A program made the position numbers and the translations under genes. A stretch of 64,000 bases of DNA, from positions 4,429,201 through 4,493,200 of the forward strand of contig OY754982.1 in the NCBI GenBank assembly GCA_963576475.1, read 5' to 3'. The DNA is from Molanna angustata. Taxonomy: Eukaryota > Arthropoda > Insecta > Trichoptera > Molannidae. The notes under the pieces were generated by a model. It ran no database searches and was not told the DNA's origin. It saw nothing but the letters and a program-made list of their open reading frames with translations. Shown piece after piece: positions 54,301-62,897 of the stretch (positions are counted from its first letter, which is position 1; every line of letters starts with the position of its first letter).

Positions 54301-57300
54301 TCAACTTGACTCTGTAGTATGTGTCAGAGAGGAGACGGTTCATTTCGTAGGCGGTGTTTTCGTACGCCTTCAACTCCTCCTTGACGCAAGAGTCTGTTGA
54401 TATTTCGCTCCATTCGCCGTTTACTTTATGAACCTGGAAATAAAAAAAATAAACAATTATTAAAATTAAATAGATATTCAGTTCAGATATTCAGTTGGTG
54501 GAGAGAGTGCAGAGAAAATTTACGAAATCGGCTGCAGGTTTGAGTAATCTGTCCTATGAGGAAAGACTGGATGCCCTGAATTTGACAACCTTGGCTGACA
54601 GAAGGAGGAGAGGAGACCTGATAGACATAAAAAATTCTGAATGATTACTATGACTGCCCGGTGCTTCATACTATGTTTCATCTGAACAGGAATACACATA
54701 TGAGGGACATACTCTAAAATTAGACAAATGCAATTTCAGGATGAATCAAAAAAGAATTTCCTGAGTAATAGAGTTGTGAATGATTGGAATGGACTTCCGC
54801 AGTGTCTGGTTGTTGCCGATAGTGTAAATGGTTTTAAAAATGGACTTGACAAAGTGTTGTGAAATTGTCATTGTCTGGGTACATCAGCTACAGCTGCCTG
54901 CCCAGGAACAAATAATAATAATAAATTATTTTAATGTAACAAACAGGGAAAAAAAATAGAGATAAAGAAGCTTCATATACATAACACAAGAGAATATACA
55001 TAAATGAACAACTTATCATGTCTCAAAAGGACCATGCTTAGTTATGCTTCAGGAAGACAAGCCCACAGCAGCTGACTTTCAGCATAATCTCAAAACAAAT
55101 TGCAATTAACTTGTTCAATTTTAAAGCAATTGCATTTTCAAAAATTCTATGAGCAGAAAAAATCTAATGATGAGAACAGTATACAAAATTTAAACTAATG
55201 TATTTAACTGAAATTTTCTTATAAATTTAAGACTCTAATACAACAAATAGAAAACATCATATTATTTATCAATAAATACTGAGAATTTCTTACAGTATGT
55301 TTACAATAGACTGATATGGTTTGACATATCAGATTTTATTTTTTGCAATAATTATAAACATTTCTTCTGTAACACTAGAATTATTTTTTAAACACCTAGG
55401 TAGTCTATGTATTTGGCAATCAGGGGGACAATTCTTGTCAACTGGCGAAATTAAAACCCTCACGATTACCCATATCATGGATATAATTATTATATGGAGC
55501 TCTATAATATCTTAAGATGTCATAGAATTCCATATGATAATTATGTACATGAAATGGGTAATCACGAGGGTCTTGATTTTGCCTATTGACCCAACTTGCC
55601 CCCCTGGGAAACATGTTGATAATATAGTATTTCGGTGAGTTTGATTTTAATCTTGATAATAAATTCCACAAACTACAAACACGACAGCTGATTAAATAAC
55701 TTACCGGGCAATAAATCAATTCATAAATGTCGATCGGCTCTCCGTTATCTGTTGGAATCTTCCATCTAAGTTCAAAGTGATCGGCGTATGGAGAAGTGAC
55801 TGCTCCCGTCTCACTGGTTCCACCCATCAACAGTCTCGGAGGTTCAGGGGACGATCTGCAGAATACAATTTCATAAATCATCTATACAACTCATGTGGAA
55901 TAAAGGAGATTGTAGTTCTTGTTTTTTAATTAAAAAACAAAATTAAACATGAATCATACACATGACAGGACTTGAACGTGAAAAAGAATATTGTAAAAAG
56001 AATTAGTAGGTTATTGAAAAGGCATATTTAAGAAGGATATTGTTAACAGATGAATATTAATTAAGTATACACACTATGTTCTTTTGGCCATATAAGGGGA
56101 ATAAATGAAAAACGACCAACAAAGAAAATTTATAGAGCTGACAGAGAAGAGAAGAAAACATTTACACAATCATATGAACAATATTCTGAAAGAAGTGTAC
56201 GGCACTCGATTTTTTCTGCCTACCTCAACAATAGAAACATGGCATGTTAGTATGTATCTTTCATGGTATGCATATACTTATATAACCATCATTTTGTAAT
56301 GCAAAGTGTATATTTTCAGCTCATATTCGAGTGATTCAGTTGACAAGTTCAGTTATGAAAAATAACCCACCTTTTAGGCATGGTGTGTGTTTGTGGTGCG
56401 CCCCACGGCCCGAGACCAACGTCATTTCTCGCTGCGAATCTGAAGGTATACGTAGTGAGCGGTGCAAGATTCTCCACAATGTACGGCGAGTCAACACTCC
56501 ATGTCTTATTCTTGGAGTGGTTCCAGTCGTAGTTCCTCTCGTCCTTGTACTGCACCATGAATGCTCTGACCGGAAGACTGAAATGCTCGCCGGGACCTAT
56601 CAGGGAGAAGGTTATCGATGTGGCCGTCAACAGTTCCAGTTTAGACTGAAAAAGAAAATAATGTATATGGTTAATTTTTTTTTTCAGTGTTTGTCGACTT
56701 AAAAAGACTGAGCGAAGATTAGCAGATCAATGCTTAAATTGTAAATTATTAAAATAAAATGCTATACATGCATTGATCAAGCTTCAATTGGGAATAATTC
56801 ATCTATCAATTCTTGCTAACTTCAGGAAATTTTATTTTACGAATATTGAACTATCAACACAAAAACAATTTTTACTAAAATATATATAAAAAGTCAAGCT
56901 TAAACCAATTATTTTTATACCTACTTTGATTAATTCAAATAATTTTAATTAGCTATGACTGCTATGAGTTGTTCACAAATAAAATAATGAATTGCTAGAA
57001 ATTGACCATGAAAATAATTGTGATATAACTTTTATAATATTAAGATATTTTTGACAAATTTTTAACATCTGAATAGAGACGAAGTTGGAATATTACTATA
57101 AAAGAACCAGGAACTCAAGGAACCTTATAGGGCTTATGACCTGTCATCGGCTGGTTTACGTGATCACTTTATGCGCCAGCGAACATCATTGACTCCCGTC
57201 AGGGAAAATTTCAATGTTTGTAATGTTCCTCAACGTAATGGTCTATAAAACACACTCTATGGGAAATAACTTCAAAATATTATGCATAGCAGAGGCATCT

Positions 57301-60300
57301 ATGGATAATATTCTTAAGATTTTATAAAGACAACGCAGGTGTTGTAGTTATCGACTCATGACGTTTCATTCATATTTGCCCTGAGACGCCAATTAACCAC
57401 TCTATGATATTGAATAAATTATCTTATATTTTTAATTTAAAATGTCCAAACTAACCTGCAATATTCCTCCTGGTACAGTGGCCAGTCTCAACTCCACATT
57501 ATGTTCTGCTCTTCCAAGTCTATTGGTTGCCACACATTTGTAGACAGTGTAGTATCTTTTGTCAACAGGAGTGATGGCCAATGTGCTAGACGGTCCAGTG
57601 CCAACAATTTTGATGTTACGGTCTTCAACTAACGGCAGATTGTTTAGTCTAAGAGAAATAGAAAAATTATAACATTATTATTAGGATCAGACAGGCACCA
57701 AAGCTGATATGTCTGATGTTAACACTATATATTGCATTGAGTCCAACTGTCAGGACTAGCAACATCACTAACAACAATCACTCATTCCTGCCATAGAGAG
57801 AATCATAGAAGTTCTTAAAGGAGTTTACATCCGGTGAGTCAACCTGTTACAGAGGCAAACCATTCCACTCCTCAACCACTGACAATAAATCTTTATTTAT
57901 GGGTGTCTCCACCCTATTAATTATTTCAAACATTTTTAAATTGTATTATGTTGTAAACAAGGTGATGAAAATAGTCTCAATCGTTGAGGTTAGCCTCGTT
58001 TATCACAGTTGGTGGTTATTGAGATGTTCTTCATGATTGCTAAATACAAATTATTATCTAGTTTGATACAGTGTTTTTACAGTCACCCTAATAGCTGAAT
58101 CTCAATATCAAACCTTATTTCTAGGTTGACAAATTATGAACACTATTTTGAAATTAAATTATATATTAGATATGACTTTGAAAGAGATATTGTAAGATGA
58201 AAATAAATGCTTTAAGCTGGTTTGGCCACATATGAAGAATGAGTGAAGACCGTTTGACAAAAAAAGTATATAAGATTGTAAAAGAGGAATAAAAACTAAA
58301 GGTCGGCAAAGGAAAATTTAGCACGATCACATAAAAGGAATTCTGAAAGATGGAGATGTTACAAGAAAGAATAATAGAAGGGCGTGTATGAGACTATGCA
58401 TAGACGCAAAAGAAGCGAGAAATGTATGTCCAAGAGTGTGGAATACTGCATTCGGTTCTCTCTGCCAACCCCAAATAGGGAAATATCGTTACAGTATGTT
58501 ACTTTGAAAATTATATATAACAACAGAATTTCAGTCTCATACCCCATTCTATAGGGAATGTTTAAGAACTTACATCCTCAGAGCGGCTGCTCGTCGGACA
58601 AAACAAGAAACTATCATCAAGCATATTACCACTACCACAAAGAGTCCAACCACAAACGTGGAGGCCCGTCAGTCATGGCAAGGGTCTCCCAACCCAACAG
58701 TTCACGGTAACACGTGACTCAAAAGGGAACCTTCACGACGCATTGACAGTTCTTTGATTTCTATGCCAAGCGCGCATATTATATTTCAAAAGTAATAGGA
58801 TATAAGGATACAAACCTCCATTCGATAGTAGCATTTGGTATACTCTCAGCGATACAGGTCAGGTTGGCTGGTCTCTGATCCCAGCTCCACACTGGCAGCT
58901 GCTCAAGGGAAGCCTCGAAGGTGGGTGGAAACTCAACAGTAACATGGCCGTTCTTGAAGGCAGCTTCAGCCTTGTTGGAGGCCTTGCATTCGTACAGTCC
59001 ATCGTCTGATCTCTGAGTGTTCAAGAAGGTCAGAGTTCCAATAGTCTCACCCTTCTCTTGGTTCACTTCTTGATCCACAATTATTCTGAGAAAAATAAAG
59101 TAATATGACATGTGTGTTACATTTTTAGTATATTTTTTATAAATAACTATATTTGCCCTGCTTTTTATGTACAAATTAAAGTATATATATTGTTACAAAA
59201 TATACTTTAAACCAATGTCATATTTAAAATCATCTTTTCCATCAGAGGAGTTTGAAAAATCTGGCAACTACAGGGCTTACTGTGATGTTATTTAAGCTTG
59301 TGAGTAACTCAGTAAAATCCGAAGCTACTCGAAGCCTAATAACTGTCAGAAGACTTCATCCCACATAAAGATGCTCTTTCTCCTTGCGCCAACTTTAATG
59401 AATGAGTGCAAGTAAGATAGAATGACATACAGGCAGTTTGAAAAGATTTTATTTATAGTTTGGTTTAGATTGTTGTGTTCTGTCTTATAATTTGTAAAGA
59501 AAACAGTTTTTATACAATAAAATACATATTATATATTTAATCAAAGTGAAAAAATAAGTTTTAAAAAGAGTAAAATGTCTACCTGTCATCATTCGGCTGT
59601 GTGCCCTTAACGAAATAGTCTGTGGTGGCTCCGTATTTCTTAAACTCAATCTTAGGTGCAGGTCTTCCAGATGCCTTACAGATGATCCTCGTTTCAGATT
59701 TGATGGGTGAAGTGACATTAAGGAGCTCATAGATTTTTGGTTTCACTAATACCTGTTCAAGAAAATATATTTGATATAAAAATTAAACTGATCACAGACA
59801 AATCATCAAATAGGTATATTTAGTACAATATTCTTATTTATAAATTTATAGATTGTCTATACAAAACGTGTTGATTACAAAATTTATTTAACCTTCCACC
59901 ACAATACACTCAAGAACTGTGTCAGAGAAAAGAGCTCTTTGGGAAGCTTCTCACACTCAAGTCCTCTGGATCAAAGTCCCTAAAATAAGTTGGACAGAGT
60001 CAACAATAAGCATCCAGATGTCCGCAGTGCTCAAAGCAAGAGCACTTTCTCTAAAGGACTGAAAACAGCTTTGTATCGCAGAGCAGCACAAAACTGAACT
60101 ATTAACGCACATGGAATTATTTGAATCAATAAAAATAGCTATAAAAACAGTCGTAAATTCTTATATTTAAATCAATGAATAGTAAAAAATTGTCATAAAT
60201 ACAAAATTTTAATTTCTGAATTTAATTCAATGATATATGAAAGTTTTATGAATGAATCAGGGGAAACTTCAGAGAGAAAACTTTCATTCCTGGGTCTTGG

Positions 60301-62820
60301 ATTCCAGTTGATCGAAATGTCTGAGGTTGAATAATATACAATCGTAATAACAATGGAAAAATATAAAGATGCTTACCACAACATTGACATTGGCTTCAAC
60401 AGTACCAGCGTTGTTAGTTGCAATGCATTGGAATGGTCCATTATCTGATTGGTCCACTCTTGACATTGTGAGCATGCCAGTGTGAGCATTAACCGAGAAT
60501 CGATCTGCAGTGGCAAGATTCTGTAACGATTAAACATCAGAAATTATAAAATATTGTTTGGAAACTGGAAAACAAATAATTCAGAGAGGCAGGAAGGTAA
60601 GAGACTGCTGAATTCAGCCAAGGTTCACACAAGGCTATCGAGCTTTGATGATGATGAAACTTTGCACATCAGTCTCAGAAACAGAGGTGAAAAAGTGTAC
60701 ATATTATTTGAGTAAAATAAAATAACAAATATAATTACTTGTTGTGTGTTCATCTTGATCCAAGAATATACTGGAGGTGGTTTACCCTTGGCTTGACAGG
60801 ACACAGAAGTGGTTTCACCTTCCAATACTTCAACTGTTTCTGGGACTTGTTCAATTGTTGGTGGAGTGTGAACCTATTAAAAAAAATACATTAAATTATA
60901 TCTTCCTATACATAAATCAATTTGAATACCAAAAAGATTTCTCTGTTTAAAAGTATGCACCTTACAGTACAGGAAAATAATCAAACCATACATTTTTTCT
61001 CTTAATAATATACATAATTATACTTATTAAGAAAAATAAATAATATTTATAATATTAATAATACTTTAAAAAGATGGGTGAAGGCAGAGCAGATAGTGCA
61101 CTGGGTTAGTAATCCAGTGGTTGCTAGTTCGAATCCTGCCACAACTGCTTTCGTTCATCTATAGCAAAGCATTTCTGCTTAATTTAGAGATTTTTTTTTA
61201 CATTAATTATTAAAAAAGCCAATAGGCACATGACAATAATTCTTAGTTAAAAAATTGTAAAACAATAATCATTCATAATATACAGCAACACTTCACTTAA
61301 ATTCTTAATATAGCCTTGTTTTCAATTCTTAGTTTAACATTGTAGGATAATAGTCATTCATAATAAACAGCAACACTTCACTTCAGTTCTTAATATAGCC
61401 TTGTTTTCAATTACCGTTGGAATGCTTTTTTGTTCATAGTTTTTAGTTGTTCTGTTAGTTTATTGTAGTCACACAAACCACAGTCACATTATTCTTTCAT
61501 GGCCAATTTTTTTTTAGTTTTCTCAGATTTAAAATAATTTTTAACGTTTGTAAAATGATTGTATCGAACCACAGTTACTTGACAAGGACATGATTTGCTC
61601 CTAAACCAGTAATAAATTGTAAACTTGTGAAGATAACTCAATTTCATACCTCTAATCTGATATTTCTCTCTGCCAATTCACCAGTGGTGATAACAGCAGC
61701 CCTACATGTATAGATACCATCGTCAGATTCTTGAACATTCTTGATCAGAAGGCCTGTTTGTTTAACGACGTAGCGGTCGTTTGTCAAAATCTAAAACAAA
61801 ACAAACAAATCAATGTTAATTTTTAATTGAATTTTTCATTTGGCAGATATGAAACATTTGTAGTATTGAGTGCAGAAGGAATTGGATTTAAACATAAATA
61901 CCATCACTACGGCTGAGAGAATCGAATACCATATTTTTCTTTCTTGATAGTATTCTACACTGCATCCATTGCTTCAATATCCACACATCATTTTATATGT
62001 ACATATTTGTCTGTTGTTCAAGCTTTTTTCTCTTTCAAGATGTCCCTTAAATAGTCGTACCATCCTTTTCTTAGACGATCCCGACCTTTTGTTCCGTTCC
62101 AATCACCTTTCCTTTTCTCTTCTTCATTTGTATATTGATTTCGTTTATTCATTCTTCCCAAGATTTCATATTGAATTATTCATATATACATACCTACATA
62201 ATGCAGCATTGTTTTCTGGATAAACAAATAAGAGAACAGACAGAGAACATCCACAAACTGCAGCACTTGATATCTGCAGGGGACTTCAATGTGAGAAGAT
62301 AGTACAAATTTAATTTACACAGATATTTTTCATGACACTTAACAAAATTATCAAAGACAGATTATAAAGATGTATGTCCTTAAACCCTAACACAAATTCC
62401 AACAATCCCCTCCTCATTCACAAACGATCCCTTCCTCTTCAACTTGAAACATACTTGTTTACCATATATGTGTATATTTTTAACTAATTAACTTTTTTAA
62501 TTTTTTTTCATCATACACTACTTTATAAGTTGATATTCGACAATTATTTCCTATCATTATATAATCATTAATTTAAATTAATGATTATAAATTTTCAGCT
62601 CAACTTTCACAAAAAAATGAAATGCATAATACATAGCTAAAAGTTGTAACTTTCTGAAATAAAATAAATAAATAAATATCAAAATGTAAATTTACCTGAT
62701 CACTGTTTATCAACCAATCGGTGGAGGGTGCAGGCCTCGCAAAAACATTACACTTAACTGTGTAGTCTTTTCCTTTGATAGGGTATTGGTTCTCAGGAGC
62801 ATCTTTCCATGTTATCGCAA
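33243..62820 (-). CDS. Fas2: Fasciclin 2 (FasII) cell-adhesion protein, gene-level entry, 5' end outside window
   Basis: This is an Ig-superfamily homophilic adhesion molecule of the NCAM type, acting at the neuronal and epithelial cell surface in axon fasciculation and synapse growth (family knowledge). Exons on the minus strand, joined in matching phase, encode Ig2, Ig3, Ig4, Ig5, two FN3 domains, one transmembrane helix and a short cytoplasmic tail. The tail ends GKNSAV, a C-terminal PDZ ligand of the kind that binds Discs large. Exons: 62696-62820, 61650-61790, 60739-60873, 60377-60520, 59583-59752, 58816-59085, 57456-57648, 56371-56645, 55705-55855, 54241-54433, 41796-41994, 33243-33384. 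All have AG acceptors and GT donors on the minus strand and all junction phases agree. Signal peptide, Ig1 and promoter are not in the window. Introns are short (0.2-1.2 kb) in the ectodomain part and very long (12.2 and 8.4 kb) around the transmembrane exon. Confidence 0.95.
33826..34211 (+). repeat. Degenerate 26-bp array (GATCATGAAGGTATGATAC)
   Basis: About 14 units with substitutions, including a GATCATTAATGTATGTTGC variant subtype recurring every three units. Solitary units occur at 32424 and 45461. Confidence 0.85.
34890..35280 (+). mobile_element. LINE 3' end
   Basis: The + strand reads [20 protein letters not shown], then (frameshifted) ISGKTL-like, [16 protein letters not shown] and [16 protein letters not shown], following the usual RPI.TYA.ETRA, GKTL, R...R and R..GRP.KRW.D LINE ending. 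Confidence 0.7.
35345..35480 (+). repeat. tRNA-derived SINE head
   Basis: GTGGCAGAGTGGTTAGTG (A box) and GCGAGTTTGAATTCTGCC (B box) are followed by CACAACCGATTTCGCTCA.CTATAG. The same tail (CACAACTGCTTTCGTTCATC) follows the B box at 61130. Confidence 0.65.
36364..36515. mobile_element. Foldback MITE, CTAGACAACG family, copy 2
   Basis: CCCCCCTAGACAACGCGTC at the left mirrors GACACGTTGTCTAGGGGGG at the right. The arms contain CTCAAGAAAAGATAACTC. It is longer than copy 1 because of a duplicated TTTCTTTTCTTG near the right arm. Confidence 0.88.
37086..37256. mobile_element. MITE, GGCTGTGTTTC family, copy 1
   Basis: Left end GGCTGTGTTTCTCGTACAAA, right end TTTGTGGAAACAACCCAGCC, with longer inverted similarity (AAAGTATAGTTAAAA). 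It is followed by TAA, shared with copy 2. Confidence 0.75.
37260..37444. mobile_element. MITE, GGCTGTGTTTC family, copy 2 (tandem)
   Basis: It has the same ends as copy 1, three bases downstream of it (TAA between), and TAA again at 37445-37447. A 3-bp TAA target fits PIF/Harbinger. The two copies differ internally, so this is not a simple duplication. Confidence 0.75.
38467..38690. repeat. Degenerate repeat of AAATAACTC/GAGTTATTT units
   Basis: CAAATAACTC.TTC and GGTTATTTGAAA.GGGT alternate about five times over 220 bp in both orientations. No family is recognised. Confidence 0.6.
38706..39107. mobile_element. 402-bp MITE with TA target, internal direct and inverted copies
   Basis: The TIRs are TTCAGTAACTATTG and its exact complement, flanked by TA (38704-38705 and 39108-39109), which is Tc1/mariner-like. 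The block AAATTGTAGATTTTAGATTT...GGACTAAGTGG occurs twice direct (38740, 38902) and once inverted (38995-39070). An extra internal right end (AAGTTACTGAATC) lies at about 38849, so it is probably a composite of two copies. Confidence 0.75.
40512..40908. mobile_element. 397-bp MITE with ~50-bp TIRs, TA target
   Basis: The left arm (TTTTTTAACAGA...CAATAGAAACGAAGTTGG) is mirrored by 40856-40908 (CCAACTTCGTCTCTATTG...CTGTTAAAAAA). TA is on both sides. The centre holds GACAGGTCGTAAGCCC. A partial relative lies at 57053-57220. Confidence 0.8.
41796..41994 (-). CDS. Fas2: Fas2 exon: transmembrane helix and juxtamembrane tail
   Basis: The exon starts with two bases completing Gly, then [15 protein letters not shown]. 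About 20 hydrophobic residues follow (from [10 protein letters not shown] to LLVVDI), then a Cys-rich, basic membrane-proximal stretch ([17 protein letters not shown]), ending EAKLG plus a split Arg. Acceptor tttgaag, donor AAG/gtgaga. The exon lies alone, 12.2 kb from FN3-2 and 8.4 kb from the last exon. No separate PEST exon was recognised in the downstream intron. Confidence 0.93.
42360..42480. repeat. LINE-type 3' terminal sequence
   Basis: TTTATTTATTTATTTATTA followed by AATGTCTCACTAGGCAAAAG and CCTGTTCTGGG. The CTCACTAGGCA.AA.GCC string is the same as the unit of the 62.9-kb minisatellite. Confidence 0.45.
42539..42854. mobile_element. 316-bp element with ~28-bp TIRs
   Basis: CATAGAATAATAATAGTATA...GAATACTC at the left is mirrored by GAGTATTC...TTATTATTATTCTATG at the right. 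It is non-coding. The superfamily is not determined. Confidence 0.65.
44503..44562 (+). repeat. 31-bp tandem duplication
   Basis: CTGTAATAGTCCCACAAGCA with its following TGCTATGCTAA occurs twice in a row. Confidence 0.85.
44688..44717. repeat. 30-bp near-perfect palindrome
   Basis: CATAGAATTATA...TATAATTCTATG with a 6-bp centre, flanked by a TTGTTACT direct repeat, possibly an excised or minimal foldback insertion. Confidence 0.6.
46205..47301. repeat. 51-bp minisatellite, 21 copies
   Basis: Units of GAGAACAAGAGCATTGTACC... repeat every 51 bp with a few substitutions, ending in a truncated unit. Because 51 is a multiple of 3, both strands stay open for over 1 kb (17-residue repeats such as [17 protein letters not shown]). 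It lies in a Fas2 intron and has no flanking coding signal, so a protein is unlikely. Confidence 0.93.
47375..47790 (-). mobile_element. LINE 3' fragment
   Basis: It is the same family and orientation as 4062-4705: CCATACTCCTCT, CATCGTCTCATACATGCTCG, ATATTTTTTTGGTCAGTCG and TTCTATCATATATCGTTCTA occur in order. It is diverged and frameshifted. Confidence 0.8.
48430..49120. mobile_element. 691-bp foldback element with TTAA target
   Basis: TTAA at 48426-48429 and 49121-49124. The ends GAGGGTGACTGCTGCCAAC and (inverted) GGGGGGGACTGCTGCCAAC continue into long diverged arms of about 300 bp (AACATACC..TTTTTCAATTTGA, AGCATACCCCGATTTTTGAC). The centre near 48775 has CGCAATGGCGC. It is non-coding. Confidence 0.8.
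50048..50112 (+). repeat. 34-bp tandem duplication
   Basis: AAAATCCTGGTATAGGGAGA with TACATGTTTTTT occurs twice in a row. Confidence 0.85.
52205..52305 (-). repeat. tRNA-derived SINE fragment
   Basis: GAGTGAGAAATGAATTTAAA, TCTCCTCTGCTGGGAATCAA and ACACCCGCACAGAAACC match 12425-12505 in the same orientation. The B box is mutated (GGGAATCAAACCC). Confidence 0.65.
52990..53330 (-). mobile_element. LINE 3' fragment, strongly degraded
   Basis: ATACATACCATCATGCCCTG, TTGTGGGGTAGGC and later TCATTCTTTCAACGTTGC follow the order of the 4- and 47-kb LINE copies. Confidence 0.55.
53921..53926 (-). terminator. Candidate poly(A) signal of the GPI Fas2 isoform
   Basis: AATAAA on the minus strand, about 155 bases after the stop of the read-through isoform. 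The position is plausible for a short 3' UTR. In such AT-rich DNA the hexamer is common by chance. Confidence 0.35.
54080..54433 (-). CDS. Fas2: Fas2 alternative terminal exon, GPI-anchored isoform
   Basis: If the donor at 54240 is not used, the frame continues 53 more codons: [34 protein letters not shown], then a hydrophobic tail ([15 protein letters not shown]) and RVR before a stop at 54080-54082. Small residues (SASSNA) followed by a hydrophobic C-terminus with almost no charge form a typical GPI-attachment signal. GPI-linked FasII isoforms are known in Drosophila, grasshopper and Manduca. A minus-strand AATAAA lies downstream at 53921-53926. The isoform choice would be splicing to 41994 versus cleavage and polyadenylation inside the intron. 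Confidence 0.82.
   Translation of the reverse strand, partial: VHKVNGEWSEISTDSCVKEELKAYENTAYEMNRLLSDTYYRVKLRAHNLIGYSLPGEMYVKTARGKWNQNGEEETKKAGFYNVYYSHQVTSASSNANCCSLYVLGIFSLFCWLCRVR
54241..54433 (-). CDS. Fas2: Fas2 exon: second half of FN3-2, transmembrane-isoform end
   Basis: The exon is 64 codons plus one base. It begins [15 protein letters not shown], with [16 protein letters not shown] as the FN3 Y.V.L.A.N.G block, and ends MYVKTARG. The donor AGAG/gtaagt is near consensus. The last base is completed by the first two bases of 41796-41994, giving Gly followed by [10 protein letters not shown]. The same exon can instead run on to 54080. Confidence 0.92.
54485..54935 (+). mobile_element. 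CR1-type LINE 3' end
   Basis: The + strand reads [44 protein letters not shown], then (after stops) [18 protein letters not shown]. This is the usual C-terminal order in CR1-like LINEs (RVQR..TK...L..L.Y..RL..L...L..RR.RGDLI ... NRV...WN.LP). It ends in an (AAT)n tail. It is in the intron between the last two FN3-2 exons, in antisense to Fas2. Confidence 0.8.
55422..55606. mobile_element. MITE, GGGGCAAGTC family, copy 2
   Basis: CAGGGGGACAATTC at the left and CCAACTTGCCCCCCTG at the right. The long inverted arms include GGCGAAATTAAAACCCTC and GAGGGTCTTGATTTTGCC. It lies about 100 bp from the Fas2 donor at 55704. Confidence 0.8.
55705..55855 (-). CDS. Fas2: Fas2 exon: first half of second FN3 domain
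   Basis: The exon starts with one base of the split Arg, then [17 protein letters not shown]. It has the FN3 Trp in [15 protein letters not shown] and ends YELIYCP in phase 0. Acceptor tctgcag, donor CCG/gtaagt. The acceptor AG and the first exon base also spell the Arg codon, so the split was fixed from the upstream exon's two-base end. Confidence 0.9.
56371..56645 (-). CDS. Fas2: Fas2 exon: first fibronectin type III domain
   Basis: The exon is 91 codons plus two bases and begins [19 protein letters not shown]. It has the FN3 core residues [18 protein letters not shown] and then LGPWG, and it ends THTMPK plus a split Arg. The [16 protein letters not shown] string is typical of the FasII FN3-1. 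A sequon is present (NKT). Acceptor tttcag, donor AAG/gtgggt. Confidence 0.92.
57053..57220. mobile_element. Partial copy of the 397-bp MITE
   Basis: GAATAGAGACGAAGTTGG, GGGCTTATGACCTGTCATCG and TTTACGTGATCACTTTATGC match the reverse complement of 40780-40890. Confidence 0.7.
57456..57648 (-). CDS. Fas2: Fas2 exon: second half of Ig5
   Basis: The exon starts with one base completing Arg, then [18 protein letters not shown]. It has the second Ig5 cysteine in [17 protein letters not shown] and ends [10 protein letters not shown] in phase 0. Acceptor tcttag, donor CAG/gttagt. Confidence 0.9.
57715..57950 (-). mobile_element. LINE 3' fragment
   Basis: Minus-strand reading [12 protein letters not shown] followed by [12 protein letters not shown] is the common LINE tail (R...EEWN.LP..V..A.SVN.FK). 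It is interrupted by stops. Confidence 0.6.
58190..58510 (+). mobile_element. LINE 3' fragment
   Basis: The + strand reads [11 protein letters not shown] then [31 protein letters not shown] and [11 protein letters not shown], closely similar to the C-terminus of 4062-4705, with stops. It lies inside the Fas2 intron 57649-58815. Confidence 0.78.
58816..59085 (-). CDS. Fas2: Fas2 exon: end of Ig4 and start of Ig5
   Basis: The exon starts with one base of a split Arg codon, then [14 protein letters not shown]. It has the second Ig4 cysteine in [15 protein letters not shown], the linker VEFPPTF, then Ig5: [15 protein letters not shown] with its first cysteine, the core Trp and a sequon (NAT). 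It ends with two bases of Arg. Acceptor tctcag, donor GAG/gtttgt. A single exon spans the Ig4/Ig5 boundary. Confidence 0.92.
59583..59752 (-). CDS. Fas2: Fas2 exon: first half of Ig4
   Basis: The exon is 56 codons plus two bases. It begins [16 protein letters not shown], has the first Ig4 cysteine in [12 protein letters not shown], and ends GTQPNDD plus a split Arg codon. At the usual core-Trp position the exon reads KIEFKKYG, so Phe stands where other domains have Trp. There is one Asn-X-Thr sequon (NVT). Acceptor gaacag, donor CAG/gtagac. Confidence 0.88.
60377..60520 (-). CDS. Fas2: Fas2 exon: second half of Ig3
   Basis: The exon is 48 codons, phase 0 on both sides. It begins [15 protein letters not shown], then [17 protein letters not shown] with the second Ig3 cysteine, and ends [10 protein letters not shown]. 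Acceptor gttacag, donor GTG/gtaagc. Confidence 0.9.
60739..60873 (-). CDS. Fas2: Fas2 exon: first half of Ig3
   Basis: The exon is 45 codons, phase 0 on both sides. It begins [16 protein letters not shown]. It contains the first Ig3 cysteine ([13 protein letters not shown]) and the core Trp in YSWIK, and ends KMNTQQ. Acceptor taatag, donor CAA/gtaatt. It pairs with 60377-60520 to complete the domain. Confidence 0.9.
61080..61200 (+). repeat. tRNA-derived SINE head
   Basis: GCAGAGCAGATAGTGCACTG (A box), GCTAGTTCGAATCCTGCC (B box), then CACAACTGCTTTCGTTCATC. It runs directly into the element that contains the two 85-bp units. Confidence 0.65.
61201..61560 (+). mobile_element. Dispersed element with two 85-bp units
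   Basis: AATAGGCACATGACAATAAT, two units of AATTCTTAGTTTAACATTG... (61232 and 61324), then ACCGTTGGAATGCTTTTTTG. It is colinear with the flanks of the 14-unit array at 28-29 kb. Together with the tRNA-like head upstream it may be one SINE. Confidence 0.75.
61650..61790 (-). CDS. Fas2: Fas2 exon: second half of Ig2
   Basis: The exon is exactly 47 codons and phase 0 on both sides. It encodes [19 protein letters not shown] and [17 protein letters not shown], with the second Ig2 cysteine in the D.G.Y.C motif. This stretch is among the most conserved parts of insect FasII. Acceptor gttttag, donor GAG/gtatga. Confidence 0.92.
61900..62180 (-). mobile_element. LINE 3' fragment, degraded
   Basis: TACCATCACTACGGCTGAGA, TTGTTCAAGCTTTTTTCTC and ATTTCGTTTATTCATTC follow the order of the 4-kb LINE end. 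Homology is patchy. Confidence 0.45.
62696..62820 (-). CDS. Fas2: Fas2 exon: first half of Ig2
   Basis: The exon has an acceptor ttttag and a donor CAG/gtaaat. It starts with two bases of a split Val codon and ends in phase 0. It encodes [14 protein letters not shown], then the first Ig cysteine in VKCNVF and the core Trp in DWLIN. The [12 protein letters not shown] block is characteristic of FasII Ig2. It joins in frame to 61650-61790. Confidence 0.9.
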
Positions 62821-62897
62821 CTAAAAACATTAATTATTATCAATACACAATAATAATAAAAAAGTTTTTAACACAGTTGATGTTCTGGATGAGTGTA

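Noticed and set aside
59485..59730. 81-residue frame [17 protein letters not shown]
   Set aside because: It overlaps the Fas2 Ig4 exon in a different frame. The Ig4 frame has splice sites and the Ig cysteine.
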